40,525 nucleotides of DNA from a virus, in the IMG/VR virus record IMGVR_UViG_3300042892_003290, positions 1-40,525 of that record; one strand, 5' to 3'. Position 1 is the stretch's first letter, and every line of letters starts with the position of its first letter. The translations under genes were made by a program, and so were the position numbers. The notes under the pieces are model-generated. The model worked only from the letters and a program-made list of their open reading frames with translations. It was not told the DNA's origin and searched no databases. This document shows, piece after piece, positions 16,112-24,938 of the stretch.

Positions 16112-17552
16112 GTTAACAATTAAAGATGAAGTAAACATCAAGGTAGACGGACTGCGAGTTGAAACACGACGAAAAATTGTCAATAAATTAAAGTTCGATT
16201 TGCCTTATGCCCGGCATATGCCTGCATATAAATTAGGTCGCTGGGATGGAACTAAAACCTATTTTAATATCGGCGGCAGTGGATATCTTGCACACCTTGA
16301 TGTGATTCTAGCAGTGATCGATGACGAAGGATATGACATCGAGGTTGAAGATTTAAGGACACATCAGGAATTAAAATTCGCCGCCATCGATGAAAATTAT
16401 TGGGCCAACTTAGGTAAGACGTGGCCTAAAGGACATCAACAAGCCGGAGAACCTATTGTGCTGAGAGACTATCAGTACGAGGTAATCAACAAGTTCTTGG
16501 AGAATCCACAGGCCTTGCAAGAAGTTGCTACCGGTGCTGGTAAAACGATTACCACTGCGACACTGAGTCATTTATGTGAACCATATGGACGCACAATGGT
16601 AATCGTGCCTAACAAGAGTCTTGTGGTGCAGACAGAAGAAGACTATCGAAATTTAGGGCTGGACGTTGGTGTATACTTTGGCGATAGAAAAGAATTAAAC
16701 AAGACACATACTATATGTACTTGGCAGAGTTTGAATGTGTTAGACAAGAAAAGTTATGACAATGACACTATGACATTGGCAGAATTCTGTGAAGGTGTCT
16801 GTGCAATCATTGTTGACGAAGTTCATCAAGCCAAGGCCGAAGTATTAACTAAACTACTAACACAGAACTTTCGCAACTGTCCTATTCGCTGGGGGTTGAC
16901 AGGAACTGTACCTAAAGACGCATGGGAATTTCAAGGCATATTAGCCAGTATAGGTCCTGTGATAAATCAAGTGTCTGCACATGATTTGCAAGAAAAAGGT
17001 GTACTGGCACAATTGAATATCAATGTGTTGCAGACCAATGATGTGCAGGTGTTTACGTCATTCCAGGACGAATACGCATTTCTTGTCACGGACGACACTC
17101 GATTGCAATGGATTGCTAATAAGATTGCTGCGTTATCCGCCACCGGCAACACTCTGGTATTGATCAATAGGATCGACACCGGCAATAAATTAATCGCACT
17201 ACTACCTCAAGCAGTGTTTGTCAGTGGCGGCATGAAGTTAGACGACCGCAAGGAAGAATACGATGAAATTAAAACAAGTGATGACAAGATTATTTTGGCG
17301 ACTTATGGTGTGGCCGCTGTGGGTATTAATATTCCAAGGATTTTTAATCTGGTTCTTCTTGAACCCGGAAAGAGCTTTGTCCGCGTTATACAAAGCATTG
17401 GGCGAGGCATTAGAAAAGCAGAAGACAAAGATCACGTAGAAATCTGGGACATAACCAGCGCCTGCAAATATAGCAAGAGACATCTTACAGAAAGAAAAAA
17501 GTTTTATAAAGAGGCCAAGTACCCCTTTACCATTACCAAGGTTAACATATGA
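16098..17552 (+). CDS. uvsW: UvsW-like DNA/RNA helicase
   Basis: 484 aa (T4 UvsW 503 aa). It is an SF2 helicase: motif I ATGAGKT at residue ~143, motif II VDEVH at ~239, WGLTGTVP as motif III-like, and IQSIGRGIRK as motif VI. The small N-terminal domain with YKLGRWDG matches UvsW. It resolves R-loops and branched DNA and switches origin replication to recombination-dependent replication. I prefer TTG at 16098, because AAAGGA lies 7 bases before it and the overlap is small; GTG at 16062 would add 12 residues. Confidence 0.93.
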   Translation: MSNCKLTIKDEVNIKVDGLRVETRRKIVNKLKFDLPYARHMPAYKLGRWDGTKTYFNIGGSGYLAHLDVILAVIDDEGYDIEVEDLRTHQELKFAAIDENYWANLGKTWPKGHQQAGEPIVLRDYQYEVINKFLENPQALQEVATGAGKTITTATLSHLCEPYGRTMVIVPNKSLVVQTEEDYRNLGLDVGVYFGDRKELNKTHTICTWQSLNVLDKKSYDNDTMTLAEFCEGVCAIIVDEVHQAKAEVLTKLLTQNFRNCPIRWGLTGTVPKDAWEFQGILASIGPVINQVSAHDLQEKGVLAQLNINVLQTNDVQVFTSFQDEYAFLVTDDTRLQWIANKIAALSATGNTLVLINRIDTGNKLIALLPQAVFVSGGMKLDDRKEEYDEIKTSDDKIILATYGVAAVGINIPRIFNLVLLEPGKSFVRVIQSIGRGIRKAEDKDHVEIWDITSACKYSKRHLTERKKFYKEAKYPFTITKVNI

Positions 17553-18055
17553 GAATACTTACACTAAACAATCAAGCATTTGATCTAAATGAATTACCAG
17601 ACGAGGTAGACGAAGATACTAGATTTTCTGTGTTGGACAACTCGAATCCACAGGAACCTGATTTCTTTTTCATGCCTTTGATATTCCTAGAATCATTTAA
17701 CTCGCCTGCTATAGTTTTAAATATAGGCGGGTATCAAGTACAAATGCCATTAGACTGGTGCATGGTAGTAGGCGACAAAGACTGTGGTCTTGATCCAGAA
17801 GTACTTCCACTAACATCGATCAATGAGCGAGGGTTTGATGCATTAGTATTCAATCCAATTAAAGGATTTAGAGCAGAGTTTATGCCCGTAGAAATCGTTA
17901 ACATATATCAAGACGTGCGATGGTATTTTCCTAAAATGAAAAACGGACAGCTGTTAACTGTGCCGCTCAGCGAAGAGACAAACCCACCTTGTGTGTTTTT
18001 TGTCAAAGAAATTTCAAGACAAAGTGAAGTACTACAACTTCACAAATTGATCTAA
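17549..18055 (+). CDS. T4-like hypothetical protein downstream of uvsW
   Basis: 168 aa, ATGA overlap with uvsW. It is beta-rich, with FFFMPLIFLESF, VQMPLDWCMVVGD, DVRWYFPKMKNGQLLTVPL and PPCVFFVKE. The even spread of short hydrophobic strands suggests one compact domain. I recall similar proteins next to replication genes in T4-like phages, without function. It is co-translated with UvsW, so it may belong to replication or late-transcription control. Confidence 0.85.
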   Translation: MRILTLNNQAFDLNELPDEVDEDTRFSVLDNSNPQEPDFFFMPLIFLESFNSPAIVLNIGGYQVQMPLDWCMVVGDKDCGLDPEVLPLTSINERGFDALVFNPIKGFRAEFMPVEIVNIYQDVRWYFPKMKNGQLLTVPLSEETNPPCVFFVKEISRQSEVLQLHKLI

Positions 18056-18081
18056 TTAAATATACACATTAAGGAGTTGTT

Positions 18082-18426
18082 ATGAAAGCTGGTAAAGTAT
18101 GGGGTCAAACAGAATTGTTAGAAGCCAACGGTGTTTTAGAGTTTCATCGAATTGAAGCCAATGCCGGTGGCGTATGTTCAAAGCACAAACACAAGTATAA
18201 GTGGAATGGCTTTTTTGTTGAATCGGGTGAAATGATTATTCGAGTGTGGAAAAATAATTACGACCTAGTAGACGAAACACTACTCAAGCCCGGGCAATAT
18301 ACTAAAGTAGCTCCGGGTGAATATCACCAGTTTGAAGCAGTCACTGATTGTGTGGCCTTTGAATTATATTGGGCTGAATTCGATCACGACGATATCGAAA
18401 GAGATACTGTAGGATATACCAAGTGA
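18082..18426 (+). CDS. Small cupin protein
   Basis: 114 aa. A single cupin barrel: motif 1 SKHKHKYKWNGFFVESGEM and motif 2 PGEYHQFEAV supply the histidine metal ligands. Its own SD (AAGGAG) sits 7 bases before the ATG, with a TTAAATA box upstream. Such lone cupins act as sugar isomerases/epimerases or bind small molecules. The following gene is a methyltransferase whose GTG start overlaps this stop, so the two may modify one metabolite. Confidence 0.82.
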   Translation: MKAGKVWGQTELLEANGVLEFHRIEANAGGVCSKHKHKYKWNGFFVESGEMIIRVWKNNYDLVDETLLKPGQYTKVAPGEYHQFEAVTDCVAFELYWAEFDHDDIERDTVGYTK

Positions 18427-18989
18427 CTATCACTCCGGAATACACAGAAAGTTTAAAAAAACTTCACGAAAGAAAAACATTCGGAATTCGAACAACAATA
18501 CCTTCTGAAGTTATTAGATGTATTACGGAGTATAACATACAAAGTATTTTAGATTTTGGTTGCGGCAAAGGCAATGTTGTTACAGAATTAAAAAAAATGT
18601 TTCCAAATTTAATTGTGTACGGATATGATCCAGCCCAAGAAGAATTTAATTCGTTACCGAGCAATGTTGACATGATATTCAGTACTGATGTATTAGAACA
18701 TGTTGAGCCGCATTTATTAGATAAAACTTTATTAGAGTTGTCCAACAAAACTAATAAAGTAATGTATCATTTAATTGCATGTCATCCTGCAAAAAAATAC
18801 TTACCAGATGGACGAAATGCGCATCTTATAATAGAAACTCCAAATTGGTGGCAAGAAAAACTATTATCGATAGTAAAATGGAAGATGTACAATGAGATGG
18901 TCGATGAGTACACGGCTCAACCTAAAAAAGGCCAAACAATTCAAATTGTAAAATATTCAGTAACTTTAGAAAAAAATGGGATCACTTAA
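18423..18989 (+). CDS. Class I SAM-dependent methyltransferase
   Basis: 188 aa with a GTG start overlapping the cupin stop. Motif I is ILDFGCGKGNVVTEL, with acidic loop VYGYDPA and post-motif MIFSTDVLEHVEPHLLD, which is the ubiE/small-molecule type rather than a DNA methylase (no NPPY/DPPY). WWQEKLLSIVKW may be a surface helix. The substrate is unknown; the cupin neighbour hints at a sugar or other small molecule. Confidence 0.88.
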   Translation: MTITPEYTESLKKLHERKTFGIRTTIPSEVIRCITEYNIQSILDFGCGKGNVVTELKKMFPNLIVYGYDPAQEEFNSLPSNVDMIFSTDVLEHVEPHLLDKTLLELSNKTNKVMYHLIACHPAKKYLPDGRNAHLIIETPNWWQEKLLSIVKWKMYNEMVDEYTAQPKKGQTIQIVKYSVTLEKNGIT

Positions 18990-19224
18990 ACCTGGTGCAA
19001 CATATATCTATGAAAAAGCAGACGGTATAACCTATGCTAGAGAGTTTGGCGCACCGCATAATGATCGATTCGAAATTGGCAGAGACTATCAACGATTCTT
19101 ACAAGACGAACTACAACTTTGGGAAGAAATAGTTCGAGAAGGTCGGACAAATCCAGTATTGCAAGACGCCCTAGATCGTGTTAAAATTGTATATCACTTG
19201 AGTAAAGACCATGGCAAAAAATAA
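18976..19224 (+). CDS. Small phage protein (YEKADGITYARE type)
   Basis: 82 aa, overlapping the methyltransferase by 14 bases. It carries IYEKADGITYAREFG near the N-terminus and LWEEIVREGRTNPVLQDALD followed by VYHLSK at the end. I recall related short proteins in other T4-like phages, of unknown role. Confidence 0.82.
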   Translation: MGSLKPGATYIYEKADGITYAREFGAPHNDRFEIGRDYQRFLQDELQLWEEIVREGRTNPVLQDALDRVKIVYHLSKDHGKK

Positions 19225-19690
19225 ACACGTAGACCTTTTTAAAGACATAATACCTTGCGTAGATCAGGGTATCAAAGAACTTTGGGATGCTGCCACAGAA
19301 GAAGGCCGCAAAGAAATCAAAGGCGATCTGTGGAATCTCAATCGGTATATCAGTAGTGTATCGGGCTCTAACAGAGAAATACAAGAACACTATCTACTCA
19401 CAGTTAATCAATACTATAATAAAAACTGGGCAAACATCAGTCAACATCCCAAGCTACAATGGTTGACGTTAGTAGCCTGTAGTCATGAAAGCAAGGCCAA
19501 ACAGTTTCATGAGTGGATCGCTCTGAAAAAAGAAAAGAACAAGAAAGAAGAATTCCTTGCTACGATATTTCCAACGATGAAGAGGGCAGACATTGCTACA
19601 CTTGCAGTTATTACCACAGATAGAGAAATCAAAGACTATTGTCAAAACCTTGGCTGGGACAAAAAAGAAGTCAATGCAATTAAATTTTAA
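19211..19690 (+). CDS. Helical phage protein, possible clamp-loader small subunit
   Basis: 159 aa, all helical and basic. The layout YISSVSGSNREIQEHYLLT, WANISQHPKLQWLTLVACS, then a Lys-rich linker and a C-terminal helix pair reminds me of short gp62-like proteins in T4-like phages of marine and fresh water. The clamp (gp45) and gp44 are not in this window, so context does not confirm it. It overlaps both neighbours by 14-17 bases. Confidence 0.75.
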   Translation: MAKNKHVDLFKDIIPCVDQGIKELWDAATEEGRKEIKGDLWNLNRYISSVSGSNREIQEHYLLTVNQYYNKNWANISQHPKLQWLTLVACSHESKAKQFHEWIALKKEKNKKEEFLATIFPTMKRADIATLAVITTDREIKDYCQNLGWDKKEVNAIKF

Positions 19691-20357
19691 ATGCGAACAT
19701 TGCAGTAAATTATTTGCCAAAGAAAAAACTTTGGTTGTGCATATTTGTGAACAGAAACGTCGCCATCTCAGCCGTAATGAAAAACATGTGTTGATGGGAC
19801 TGTTGACCTTTCAAAGATTTTATCAACTTACGCAGAAAGCTCAACAGCCCAAGACATTTGAAGAGTTTGCCACTTCCAGTTTCTATACAGCCTTTGTGAA
19901 ATTCGGTAGTTTCTTGGTCAATACAGCACCTATATACCCCGAACGATTTGTGGACTATGTGGTCAAGAGCGGAGTTAAACTGGATCATTGGTGTAGAGAT
20001 GAATTATATCAAAACTATATTGCAGAATTGATCAAAGTAGAGCCAGCCGACGGTGCTATACAACGCAGTATCATGACCATGATGAGCTGGGGTGAATCAA
20101 ATTCTGCAGCATGGGAACATTATTTTTCCTACGTAAATCTAAATCGGGCCACACATGACATTAAAGAAGGGTTAGTGTCACCATGGATGATATTAAATAC
20201 CCGAGCAGGCAAAGAAATGTTGACTCGTATGAATGACGAACAGCTAGAGATCATCGGCCCTGTGATAGATCCTCAGTTTTGGCTGCGTAGATTTAAAGCT
20301 CTACCAGCAGATCATGAATTAGTAAAAGATGTCATCAAGGAGGCCAAAATACTGTGA
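19674..20357 (+). CDS. Zinc-finger phage protein
   Basis: 227 aa from the ATG at 19674; the longer frame from 19593 would lie inside the preceding gene. The N-terminus holds a C2H2-like finger (CEHC, 12 residues, then H-x-C) with the basic stretch KRRHLSRNEK after it. The remainder is helical (FVKFGSFLVNTAPIYPERF, GVKLDHWCRDELYQNYI). A DNA- or RNA-binding accessory role in replication is plausible from the finger and neighbours; I do not know the family function. Confidence 0.82.
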   Translation: MQLNFKCEHCSKLFAKEKTLVVHICEQKRRHLSRNEKHVLMGLLTFQRFYQLTQKAQQPKTFEEFATSSFYTAFVKFGSFLVNTAPIYPERFVDYVVKSGVKLDHWCRDELYQNYIAELIKVEPADGAIQRSIMTMMSWGESNSAAWEHYFSYVNLNRATHDIKEGLVSPWMILNTRAGKEMLTRMNDEQLEIIGPVIDPQFWLRRFKALPADHELVKDVIKEAKIL

Positions 20358-20551
20358 CAGAAGAAAACAAACAAGAATTAATTTCTAGTGATGACATTGA
20401 TATAGAGGTTATGAGTACAGAAGAAGACAATGAGCATTGTGTGTATGTTAAATTTTCAAACTTCGCTGACGAAGAATCTGCAGAAGAATATGCACAATTT
20501 TTAGCAGAAACATTACCGTTGTTGTTATTTGAAACTACAAGGATGCAATAA
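20354..20551 (+). CDS. Small acidic protein
   Basis: 65 aa, GTG start overlapping the previous stop. Strongly acidic (SSDDIDIEVMSTEEDNEH) with a hydrophobic helix near the end (YAQFLAETLPLLLFE). The next gene starts on its last base. No family recognised. Confidence 0.8.
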   Translation: MTEENKQELISSDDIDIEVMSTEEDNEHCVYVKFSNFADEESAEEYAQFLAETLPLLLFETTRMQ

Positions 20552-20751
20552 TGAGTAGACAGTTATTAGATGGCAGCGTAGTTGAAGAACAGGATACAGC
20601 ATCAGAGCTCAGTATCAGAACCAAATGCCCAGCCAAGTGGTTATTAGTTGACAGAGAAACTGGAGAAATATACACTGCCTATACTACTCCAGGTCCACGT
20701 CAATGGAAGAAAATTGATTATGCTACATGGAGCCCTCCAACTGATGCCTGA
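20551..20751 (+). CDS. Small protein upstream of the DnaE-like gene
   Basis: 66 aa. CPAKWLLVDRETGEIYTAYT and GPRQWKKIDYATW suggest a small beta-rich domain. It overlaps the DnaE-like gene by 8 bases, and a GGAG SD for that gene sits in its end. Function unknown. Confidence 0.78.
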   Translation: MSRQLLDGSVVEEQDTASELSIRTKCPAKWLLVDRETGEIYTAYTTPGPRQWKKIDYATWSPPTDA

Positions 20752-21322
20752 CATAGATATAGATTTTGTGGATAGAGATTCCGCATTAAAATTATTCAAA
20801 CATATACCAGCCAGCCGTGTTGACAACGAAACGCTGACCAAACATAACACAGGTGTATATTTACAAAGTGTTCCGATGGATGCTGAGAAAGCTGTGTGCA
20901 GTGTACCGTACGATCACAGTGACGCGGATCAATATTTCAAGATTGATTTTTTAAATGTGGGTATCTACAAAGGTGTTCGAGATGAGGCACACCTTATTCA
21001 ACTCATGGAGACTGAGCCATTATGGGATCTATTACAAGACAACGATTTCGTCCAGAACCTGTTCCATGTGAATGGGCATGGGTCTATTCTGAGACAAATG
21101 AAACCAGAATCTATAGAGCAGTTGGCCGCAGTACTGGCAATGATCCGACCCGCGAAACGTTATCTGATTGGGAAAGAATGGACTACGGTGATGACAGAAG
21201 TTTGGATGAAACCTGACAATGAAGAATACTTCTTCAAGCAATCGCATGCCACTGCATATGCTGTGGCCATTGTGGTGCAGATGAATTTAATCTGTGAACA
21301 GATCAGTTACGGATATCAATAA
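20744..21322 (+). CDS. Miniature DNA polymerase III alpha (C-family)-like protein
   Basis: 192 aa from the ATG at 20744. The first residues MPDIDIDFVDRDSALKLF match the PDIDIDF catalytic-aspartate motif of DnaE. MKPESIEQLAAVLAMIRP matches the KPxSxxDLAAxxALxRPG region, and FFKQSHATAYAVAIVVQMNLI matches the FxKSHAxAYxxxxYxxAxLK region. These three blocks are spread over ~1000 residues in DnaE but packed into 190 here, so a full polymerase is impossible. It may be a deleted remnant given a new job, or a regulator that mimics the host polymerase. Confidence 0.8.
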   Translation: MPDIDIDFVDRDSALKLFKHIPASRVDNETLTKHNTGVYLQSVPMDAEKAVCSVPYDHSDADQYFKIDFLNVGIYKGVRDEAHLIQLMETEPLWDLLQDNDFVQNLFHVNGHGSILRQMKPESIEQLAAVLAMIRPAKRYLIGKEWTTVMTEVWMKPDNEEYFFKQSHATAYAVAIVVQMNLICEQISYGYQ

Positions 21323-21975
21323 TGGAAACTGTTAATCTTTCAAATATCGGTATTGTTAAATCCCGAGCCAGTCCTGAATTGTTATCAATTATTGGAGCAG
21401 AAATATCAAAAATCCAATCAGATTTTTCTAAAGCAGTTGCTAAAAATCAAACTCTTGCTGGCAATATCTTGCACGAATATCAACTTTTTGATTGTTGTTC
21501 CGCCCTAGAAATAAAGACTCGAGAAATGGCTATGTTGCACCAGGAAACATATAGTGATAATTATACTACTGGTTTAAATGCACATACTAATATATTAGAA
21601 AGCGGTAAAATACCTAAACTAAAATTAAAAAGCGCATGGGTTAACTTTCAGCAAAAGGGAGAATTTAATCCGTTACATAATCACACAGGATTATATAGTT
21701 TTGTTTTATGGTATAAAATTCCTTACTATGCTAACATAGAAGAAAGAGCTGGACCTGGTAGAAAATCTAAAAATCAGTTATCTGGAAAGTTTCAATTTCA
21801 TTATACAGACATTCTTGGAAATATAACCGGCGCGGCATTACCAATAGATAAACAATGGGAAGGACAGATATTATTATTTCCATCGTTGCTCAACCACTCC
21901 GTTTATCCATTTTACAGCAGCAATGATTATAGAATAAGTATAGCAGGTAATTTATTTCTAGTACAGGAAGATTAA
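21322..21975 (+). CDS. 2OG-Fe(II) oxygenase-like protein 1
   Basis: 217 aa. AWVNFQQKGEFNPLHNHTG holds the His-x-His metal-site region; FVLWYKIPYYANIE and LLFPSLLNHSVYPF, then R in DYRISIAGN, fit the distal His and 2-oxoglutarate-binding Arg of the phage-type double-stranded beta-helix family. Start codon and previous stop overlap by one base. Its substrate could be a nucleic acid base, protein or sugar. Confidence 0.82.
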   Translation: METVNLSNIGIVKSRASPELLSIIGAEISKIQSDFSKAVAKNQTLAGNILHEYQLFDCCSALEIKTREMAMLHQETYSDNYTTGLNAHTNILESGKIPKLKLKSAWVNFQQKGEFNPLHNHTGLYSFVLWYKIPYYANIEERAGPGRKSKNQLSGKFQFHYTDILGNITGAALPIDKQWEGQILLFPSLLNHSVYPFYSSNDYRISIAGNLFLVQED

Positions 21976-21976
21976 T

Positions 21977-22570
21977 ATGCAACCATTTAAAATAATAGAT
22001 AATGTCATTTCAAAAGAATATCAAGATTATATTGAAGAACTTCTGTTAAACAGCAATGACTTGCCTTGGTTTTTAAATAGGAATCTCAATGATCATGATC
22101 AAACTGATAATTCATTACCTGGGTTGGCTATTCAATCTATCAGTGACGGGAAAGATCATGGTATGCTGGCATTGATATTTAGAAGCTTGGCGTATAGTTT
22201 GGCAGAAAAACTTGATATTTCAATTAATGAAATTTTCAACGCTAGAACATTTTTACAACTACCTGGCGGTAATCTCAGCGAAACAATTGCAAGAGAATAC
22301 CATGTAGATTATGCTAAACCGCATAAAGTATTATTGTATTATGTGAATGATTCGGACGGTGATACTATAGTATTGAAACAAAAATATCCTTTCTCACACA
22401 ATAGGATCAGTGGTCTGACTCAAGGAGAGATATTACAAACGATATCTCCAAAAAAAGGAAGAGTAGTGATGTTTGACGGATCACATTTTCATTCTAGTAC
22501 CGTGCCCAGCAAACAACTAAGATGTGTAATTAATATAGACGTTACATTGACAAGTTATAAAAACAGTTAA
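21977..22570 (+). CDS. 2OG-Fe(II) oxygenase-like protein 2
   Basis: 197 aa. HVDYAKPHKVLLYYVNDSDG supplies the H-x-D pair, and MFDGSHFHSSTVPS with a following R (LRCVIN) the distal His and 2OG-binding Arg, in the prolyl-4-hydroxylase-like spacing. It follows the first oxygenase by 1 base and shares no obvious sequence with it outside these motifs. Its stop overlaps the convergent gene's stop. Confidence 0.85.
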   Translation: MQPFKIIDNVISKEYQDYIEELLLNSNDLPWFLNRNLNDHDQTDNSLPGLAIQSISDGKDHGMLALIFRSLAYSLAEKLDISINEIFNARTFLQLPGGNLSETIAREYHVDYAKPHKVLLYYVNDSDGDTIVLKQKYPFSHNRISGLTQGEILQTISPKKGRVVMFDGSHFHSSTVPSKQLRCVINIDVTLTSYKNS

Positions 22571-22938
22571 ACTATCTTTCTAACTAGAGTAATTGATTTA
22601 CGCTTGATTCTCTTGACAATAATATCGTTGAGACTGGTGCAAGGCCCATGCACAAGTTTGACATCTTTGGTTGAGAAATTCTTGATCACATATCTAAAAT
22701 CAAGAATTTCGCGAGCCAAGAAGATATTGATAGGAATTTGCCTGTTGGACTCCCACCACCATGCTTCTCCTAGCTCTATAAACCGCTGTTTTTCTTCGTC
22801 GGTTTTTATAGCAGAATAGTCGTACATGCTGGTGACCTGAGCATCTTGGTTGATAATGATGCCCACATATTCGTGGCTGACATGCACTATAACGCTGATA
22901 AAAGGGAAATTTTCTTGTAGGTTAGTTGTTATTCTCAT
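22567..22938 (-). CDS. T4-like hypothetical protein (WWWESNRQIPINIFL type)
   Basis: 123 aa. FISVIVHVSHEYVGIIINQD, RFIELGEAWWWESNRQIPIN and KDVKLVHGPCTSLNDIIVKR give a compact alpha/beta protein with a basic C-terminus (KRIKRKSITLVRK). I recall relatives across T4-like phages of aquatic bacteria, unnamed. It is an isolated minus-strand gene between two plus-strand runs and is convergent with oxygenase 2. Confidence 0.85.
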   Translation of the reverse strand: MRITTNLQENFPFISVIVHVSHEYVGIIINQDAQVTSMYDYSAIKTDEEKQRFIELGEAWWWESNRQIPINIFLAREILDFRYVIKNFSTKDVKLVHGPCTSLNDIIVKRIKRKSITLVRKIV

Positions 22939-22941
22939 TCG

Positions 22942-22948
22942 ATAAATA
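22942..22948 (+). promoter_or_regulatory. T4-like late promoter box
   Basis: GATAAATACT, with the ATAAATA box 21 bases before the ATG at 22970; no sigma-70 -35 is visible. Late expression suits the virion-like gene that follows. Confidence 0.55.
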
Positions 22949-22969
22949 CTGCTAAAGGTCCATTAGTGT

Positions 22970-23797
22970 ATGCAATTCAATCCTGTTTATTTGTATGTCA
23001 ACAAACTCGATGTATTTACCACCCCGACGGACACTTGGTCAACTGAGAGGTATCGTAGAGTGTACAATAGAAATCTAAAAATATTTCGTGGTGTTGATAA
23101 TCGCATTGACATCCAGGTTCGTAATAGTGATCAAAAAGCCAGCAACATCGCAGGCAGCACTTTGGTATTTAATCTCGTAAGCCAGGCCACTAAAGATTTA
23201 ATACTACAGAAAGATTTCACAGCCATGGATCTTGCCACAGGCAAAGTCACTGTAATAGTCACTGCCGACGATCTCTTAGATCTTGACATTGGATTCTATA
23301 ATTACAGTATAATCAAGGAAGTTCGATCTACTGTAGACAGCACAGACTACACTGTGACTTCTAAAATGCCATTATATATGGACAGTCAATACTCCACAGT
23401 GGGCACTCTGGAGATTACCGGAGATGTATACGGCGGTGTAGCAGACAGCGTAAACGTCAGTACTTTCAACTATACTAATCCTTTCACTCAAGGTGAAGAC
23501 GAACCGTTTCCGTGGTACGTCAGCGAAATCATAGATGCTGCACCCAATACATCACCGGCATACCCTATACACACATTCCAATTTTATACAACCAATTACA
23601 CAGGCACGGTAGAGATTCAGGCCAGTCTTGACGCTCAGGGTGCTACGCCTAGAGAAACCAAATGGGCTACCATAGCCACTGTAAATTTGCTCACAGAGCA
23701 ATATAAAAACGTCACAGGCAAGTACAATTGGTTTAGAATCAAGCACACTCCGGCAACAAACAACACAGGAACCGTTGACAAGATACTGTATAGATAG
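22970..23797 (+). CDS. Probable virion protein (baseplate/fibre type)
   Basis: 275 aa, beta-rich and cysteine-poor. The N-terminal ~150 residues (NRIDIQVRNSDQKASNIAGS, DFTAMDLATGKVTVIVTADD, LLDLDIGFYNYSII) have the look of BppU-like N-terminal domains of baseplate or fibre proteins. The C-terminal part (FQFYTTNYTGTVEIQASLD, WFRIKH) looks like a discoidin/carbohydrate-binding-like sandwich. A late box precedes it. The 3' end runs into the next promoter: its VDK codons are the -35 box. Confidence 0.65.
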   Translation: MQFNPVYLYVNKLDVFTTPTDTWSTERYRRVYNRNLKIFRGVDNRIDIQVRNSDQKASNIAGSTLVFNLVSQATKDLILQKDFTAMDLATGKVTVIVTADDLLDLDIGFYNYSIIKEVRSTVDSTDYTVTSKMPLYMDSQYSTVGTLEITGDVYGGVADSVNVSTFNYTNPFTQGEDEPFPWYVSEIIDAAPNTSPAYPIHTFQFYTTNYTGTVEIQASLDAQGATPRETKWATIATVNLLTEQYKNVTGKYNWFRIKHTPATNNTGTVDKILYR

Positions 23798-23803
23798 TAT
23801 ACT
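23775..23803 (+). promoter_or_regulatory. Sigma-70 promoter of primase, leaderless type
   Basis: TTGACA, 17 bases, TATACT, then 6 bases (TGTAGT) to the ATG at 23810. The -35 is inside the coding end of the upstream gene, and the -10 starts right after its stop. Confidence 0.8.
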
Positions 23804-23809
23804 TGTAGT

Positions 23810-24829
23810 ATGACTCTTGTCGTTGATAAATTTCGAACACTACTGCCGCCTCGTGCTAAATCCAGCCCATCAGGTTGGACATCATTCAACGCACCCTGTT
23901 GCCAGCATAGAGGCCATAGTCCAGATACTCGCAAACGTGCTGGTATAAGATTTGACGGTAATGGCGTAGTCTATAACTGTTTTAATTGCAAATTTACCAC
24001 TGGATGGCAACCTGGCAGCAGCATCGGCGAGAAGATGAAAACGCTGTGCAGATGGTTGGGGGCCAGCGAAGACACTATCAAAGAATTAGTGTTTGAGGCA
24101 CTGAAAACCGAAGGCAATGAGTATCAACCGTTGGCGCAGCAGACTCAGTTGACATTTGAAGATAAACCATTACCAGAAGGTGCAATGCCTTTGTTAGAAT
24201 GGGTAAACAGTAAGTATTGGAAAGACATCCAACACGAACTTGAACCAGTTATTGCATATGTTGTTAGCCGAGGCTACGATCCGTTTGACGGTAACTATTA
24301 TTGGAGTCCTGCTCCTGGCTACGACGGCAGAGTAATAATTCCTTTTATGTGGGAAGGTCGTGTTGTAGGGAATACTGCACGAAAAGTAACTGCTGGTAAA
24401 CTCAAATATCTTTCAGACCAACACCCTCATTTTGTATTCAACTTTGATCAACAAAAAGAAAATCAGAAGTATATATTTGTATGTGAAGGCCCCTTTGATG
24501 CTCTAGCAGTCGGTGGTGTTGCACTGCTTACCAATGAGATTGCTGAACAGCAAAGTCGTATTATTAATAGTTTGGGTGCAGAAGTTATTGTAATTCCCGA
24601 TCAAGATCGAGCGGGGTTGGTGTTGTTTGATCGTGCAGCAGAACTTGGGTGGGCAATAGCTATGCCCAACTGGGACTCTGATGTAAAAGATGTAGCAGAC
24701 GCAGTATTAAGGTATGGAAAATTGTTTGTGATTGTTGATGCAATAAAAACTGCACAACAAGGGCAAATCAAAATCAACATGGCCAAGAAGCAACAAGAAC
24801 ATAAATTGGAACTATTAGAAAATGTTTAA
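23810..24829 (+). CDS. gp61: gp61-like DNA primase
   Basis: 339 aa (T4 gp61 342 aa). The N-terminal zinc-binding module carries CCQHRGH and later CFNCKF; the Toprim core has FVCEGPFDALAVGG and VIPDQDRAGL (acidic metal residues). It makes RNA primers for lagging-strand synthesis with the gp41 helicase, encoded two genes downstream. It has no SD; the leaderless promoter puts the ATG at the predicted 5' end. Confidence 0.93.
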   Translation: MTLVVDKFRTLLPPRAKSSPSGWTSFNAPCCQHRGHSPDTRKRAGIRFDGNGVVYNCFNCKFTTGWQPGSSIGEKMKTLCRWLGASEDTIKELVFEALKTEGNEYQPLAQQTQLTFEDKPLPEGAMPLLEWVNSKYWKDIQHELEPVIAYVVSRGYDPFDGNYYWSPAPGYDGRVIIPFMWEGRVVGNTARKVTAGKLKYLSDQHPHFVFNFDQQKENQKYIFVCEGPFDALAVGGVALLTNEIAEQQSRIINSLGAEVIVIPDQDRAGLVLFDRAAELGWAIAMPNWDSDVKDVADAVLRYGKLFVIVDAIKTAQQGQIKINMAKKQQEHKLELLENV

Positions 24830-24938
24830 AAGAATAATAGATTTTCTGCTCTATCCTTGGAACAGATATCAAGAACACCGAAGATTCAAACGTAAGTTGA
24901 AAGAACTACGTAAACGTGATCCGTTTATCTACAAATGA
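24822..24938 (+). CDS. Tiny basic membrane-associated protein
   Basis: 38 aa. MFKRIIDFLLYPWNRYQEHR is followed by a Lys/Arg-rich helix ending in KRDPFIYK. An amphipathic or membrane-dipping N-terminus with a basic tail. It overlaps the primase by 8 bases and the carbamoyltransferase by 4 (ATGA), so translational coupling makes it a real gene. Similar short proteins occur beside primase in other T4-like phages as far as I recall. Confidence 0.78.
   Translation: MFKRIIDFLLYPWNRYQEHRRFKRKLKELRKRDPFIYK

Noticed and set aside
21022-21216. Internal plus-strand ORF within the DnaE-like gene
   Set aside because: Embedded in another frame of a clearly conserved coding region; no SD. Slight likeness to the 20551 protein is weak.
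22557-22572. Terminator between convergent genes at 22570
   Set aside because: No stem-loop found; only overlapping stop codons.
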